Below are positions 6,157-6,763 of a DNA stretch of 6,763 bases, piece by piece. Origin of the DNA: an uncultured Oscillibacter sp. Lineage in GTDB: Bacteria; Bacillota; Clostridia; Oscillospirales; Oscillospiraceae. Made by a program: the position numbers and the translations under genes. The stretch covers positions 1 to 6,763 of the forward strand of contig NZ_CAJULS010000124.1 in NCBI RefSeq assembly GCF_910587525.1. The letters are read 5' to 3'. A model generated the notes under the pieces. The model had not been told where the DNA came from, ran no database searches, and saw nothing but the letters and a program-made list of their open reading frames with translations. Each line of letters starts with the position of its first letter. The stretch's first letter is position 1.

Positions 6157-6763
6157 ATGAAACAATATCAATTCTGGTTTGTCGTCGGCAGCCAGTTCCT
6201 TTACGGTCCCGAGGTGCTGGATACCGTCGCCGCTCGGGCCAGGGAGATGGCGGAAAAGCTGAGCGCCGTCCTGCCCTACCCGCTGCTTTACAAGGTCACC
6301 GCTAAGACCAATCAGGAAATCGCGGATGTGGTAAAAGAGGCGAATTATGACGATTCCTGCGCCGGAATCATTACTTGGTGCCATACATTCAGCCCCAGTA
6401 AGATGTGGATTAACGGCCTGGCGAATCTGCAAAAGCCCTGGTGCCACTTTGCCACGCAGTACAACCGGGAAATCCCGAATGAAGAGATCGACATGGACTT
6501 CATGAACCTGAACCAGGCTGCCCATGGCGACCGCGAACACGGCTTCATCGGGGCCCGTCTCCGCAGGCCCCGGAAAGTGATTGCCGGGTTCTGGCAGGAT
6601 GAAGACGTACAGCGGCGCATCGGCAGTTGGATGAAAGCCGCCGTAGGCGTGGCTGTCTCGAAATCCATGAAGGTCATGCGCTTTGGCGACAACATGCGGG
6701 AAGTGGCCGTCACCGAGGGCGACAAGGTGGAGGTCCAGGCCAAGCTGGGCTGGCAGGTGAACA
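6157..6763 (+). CDS. araA: L-arabinose isomerase (3' partial)
   Basis: Converts L-arabinose to L-ribulose in the cytoplasm, the first step of bacterial arabinose catabolism; a Mn-dependent homohexamer in characterised members. Only the first 202 of about 500 codons are present, and the frame is open to the window end. The match to E. coli AraA is unmistakable: WFVVGSQFLYGPE near the N-terminus (Gln13, Leu15 and Tyr16 equivalent to substrate-pocket residues), CAGIITWCHTFSPSKMWINGL, the segment IDMDFMNLNQAAHGDREHGF (Gln120, His123), FIGARLRRPRKV, RIGSWM and MRFGDNMREVAVTEGDKV. The metal-binding Glu and His residues of the C-terminal half lie beyond the window, so activity cannot be judged. It has its own strong ribosome site, 12 nt after the kinase. 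An araD epimerase downstream would complete the pathway, but none is visible. Confidence 0.97.
   Translation, partial: MKQYQFWFVVGSQFLYGPEVLDTVAARAREMAEKLSAVLPYPLLYKVTAKTNQEIADVVKEANYDDSCAGIITWCHTFSPSKMWINGLANLQKPWCHFATQYNREIPNEEIDMDFMNLNQAAHGDREHGFIGARLRRPRKVIAGFWQDEDVQRRIGSWMKAAVGVAVSKSMKVMRFGDNMREVAVTEGDKVEVQAKLGWQVN

Larger units (their letters stand above)
49..6763 (+). other. Arabinose import and catabolism operon (both ends cut)
   Basis: Six co-directional genes run from binding protein to isomerase. Apart from the 99-nt gap holding the hairpin, spacing is -4, 1, 12 and 12 nt. No promoter-like pair, terminator with a U-run or convincing catabolite-repression site was seen inside, so one transcript started upstream of the window is likely. 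The order is transporter first, then kinase, then isomerase. Regulator and promoter are outside the window. Confidence 0.85.

Noticed and set aside
3475..6540. A 1021-codon open frame on the - strand opposite the second permease, kinase and araA start
   Set aside because: It lies antisense to genes with clear family motifs and strong ribosome sites. Its translation is low-complexity, rich in Gly, His and Gln, with no recognisable domain. Such long antisense frames arise readily from GC-rich codon use.
6700..6763. Adapter or other artefact at the right end
   Set aside because: The sequence continues araA in frame with conserved residues to the last base, so it is an ordinary cut-off.

Overview
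The window looks like a contig from a draft or metagenomic short-read assembly. Positions 1-47 are not biological: they match the 3' part of the Illumina P5/TruSeq universal adapter and end in the diagnostic ...CTCTTCCGATCT. Real sequence begins at about 48. Both end genes are cut: the first by the adapter junction, the last by the end of the window. High GC (roughly 58-60% by eye), strong AGGAGG-type Shine-Dalgarno sites before every start, tight gene packing and the protein types suggest a high-GC gut Clostridia member, for example of the Oscillospiraceae/Flavonifractor kind. That placement is an inference from style, not a database result.

All genes lie on the + strand and form one operon. 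In order they are: a sugar-binding protein lacking its N-terminus (49-828); a 99-nt gap with a very stable hairpin (859-904); a fused two-domain ATPase (928-2445); two different membrane permeases (2442-3551 and 3553-4605); an FGGY-family sugar kinase (4618-6144); and the first 202 codons of L-arabinose isomerase, araA (6157-6763). After the hairpin gap the junctions are a 4-nt overlap, a 1-nt gap and two 12-nt gaps, with a Shine-Dalgarno site inside or touching the previous gene at each junction.

Together the genes describe pentose import and catabolism. The four transporter parts match, in order and sequence, the E. coli YtfQ-YtfR-YtfT-YjfF importer, which takes up a furanose-form sugar (galactofuranose). 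The isomerase converts L-arabinose to L-ribulose. The kinase, which does not resemble classical AraB, is most simply the ribulokinase making L-ribulose-5-phosphate. The epimerase AraD, and any regulator and promoter, would lie outside the window.

I see no exotic or undescribed system. The points worth a second look are the hairpin between the binding-protein and ATPase genes, the non-AraB kinase, the pairing of a furanose-type importer with araA, the one-active-site design of the ATPase, a Gln substitution in a conserved permease motif, and the adapter contamination, which creates false protein sequence on both strands. No tRNA, rRNA, CRISPR array, mobile element or rho-independent terminator was found, and no gene-free stretch exceeds 300 bases.
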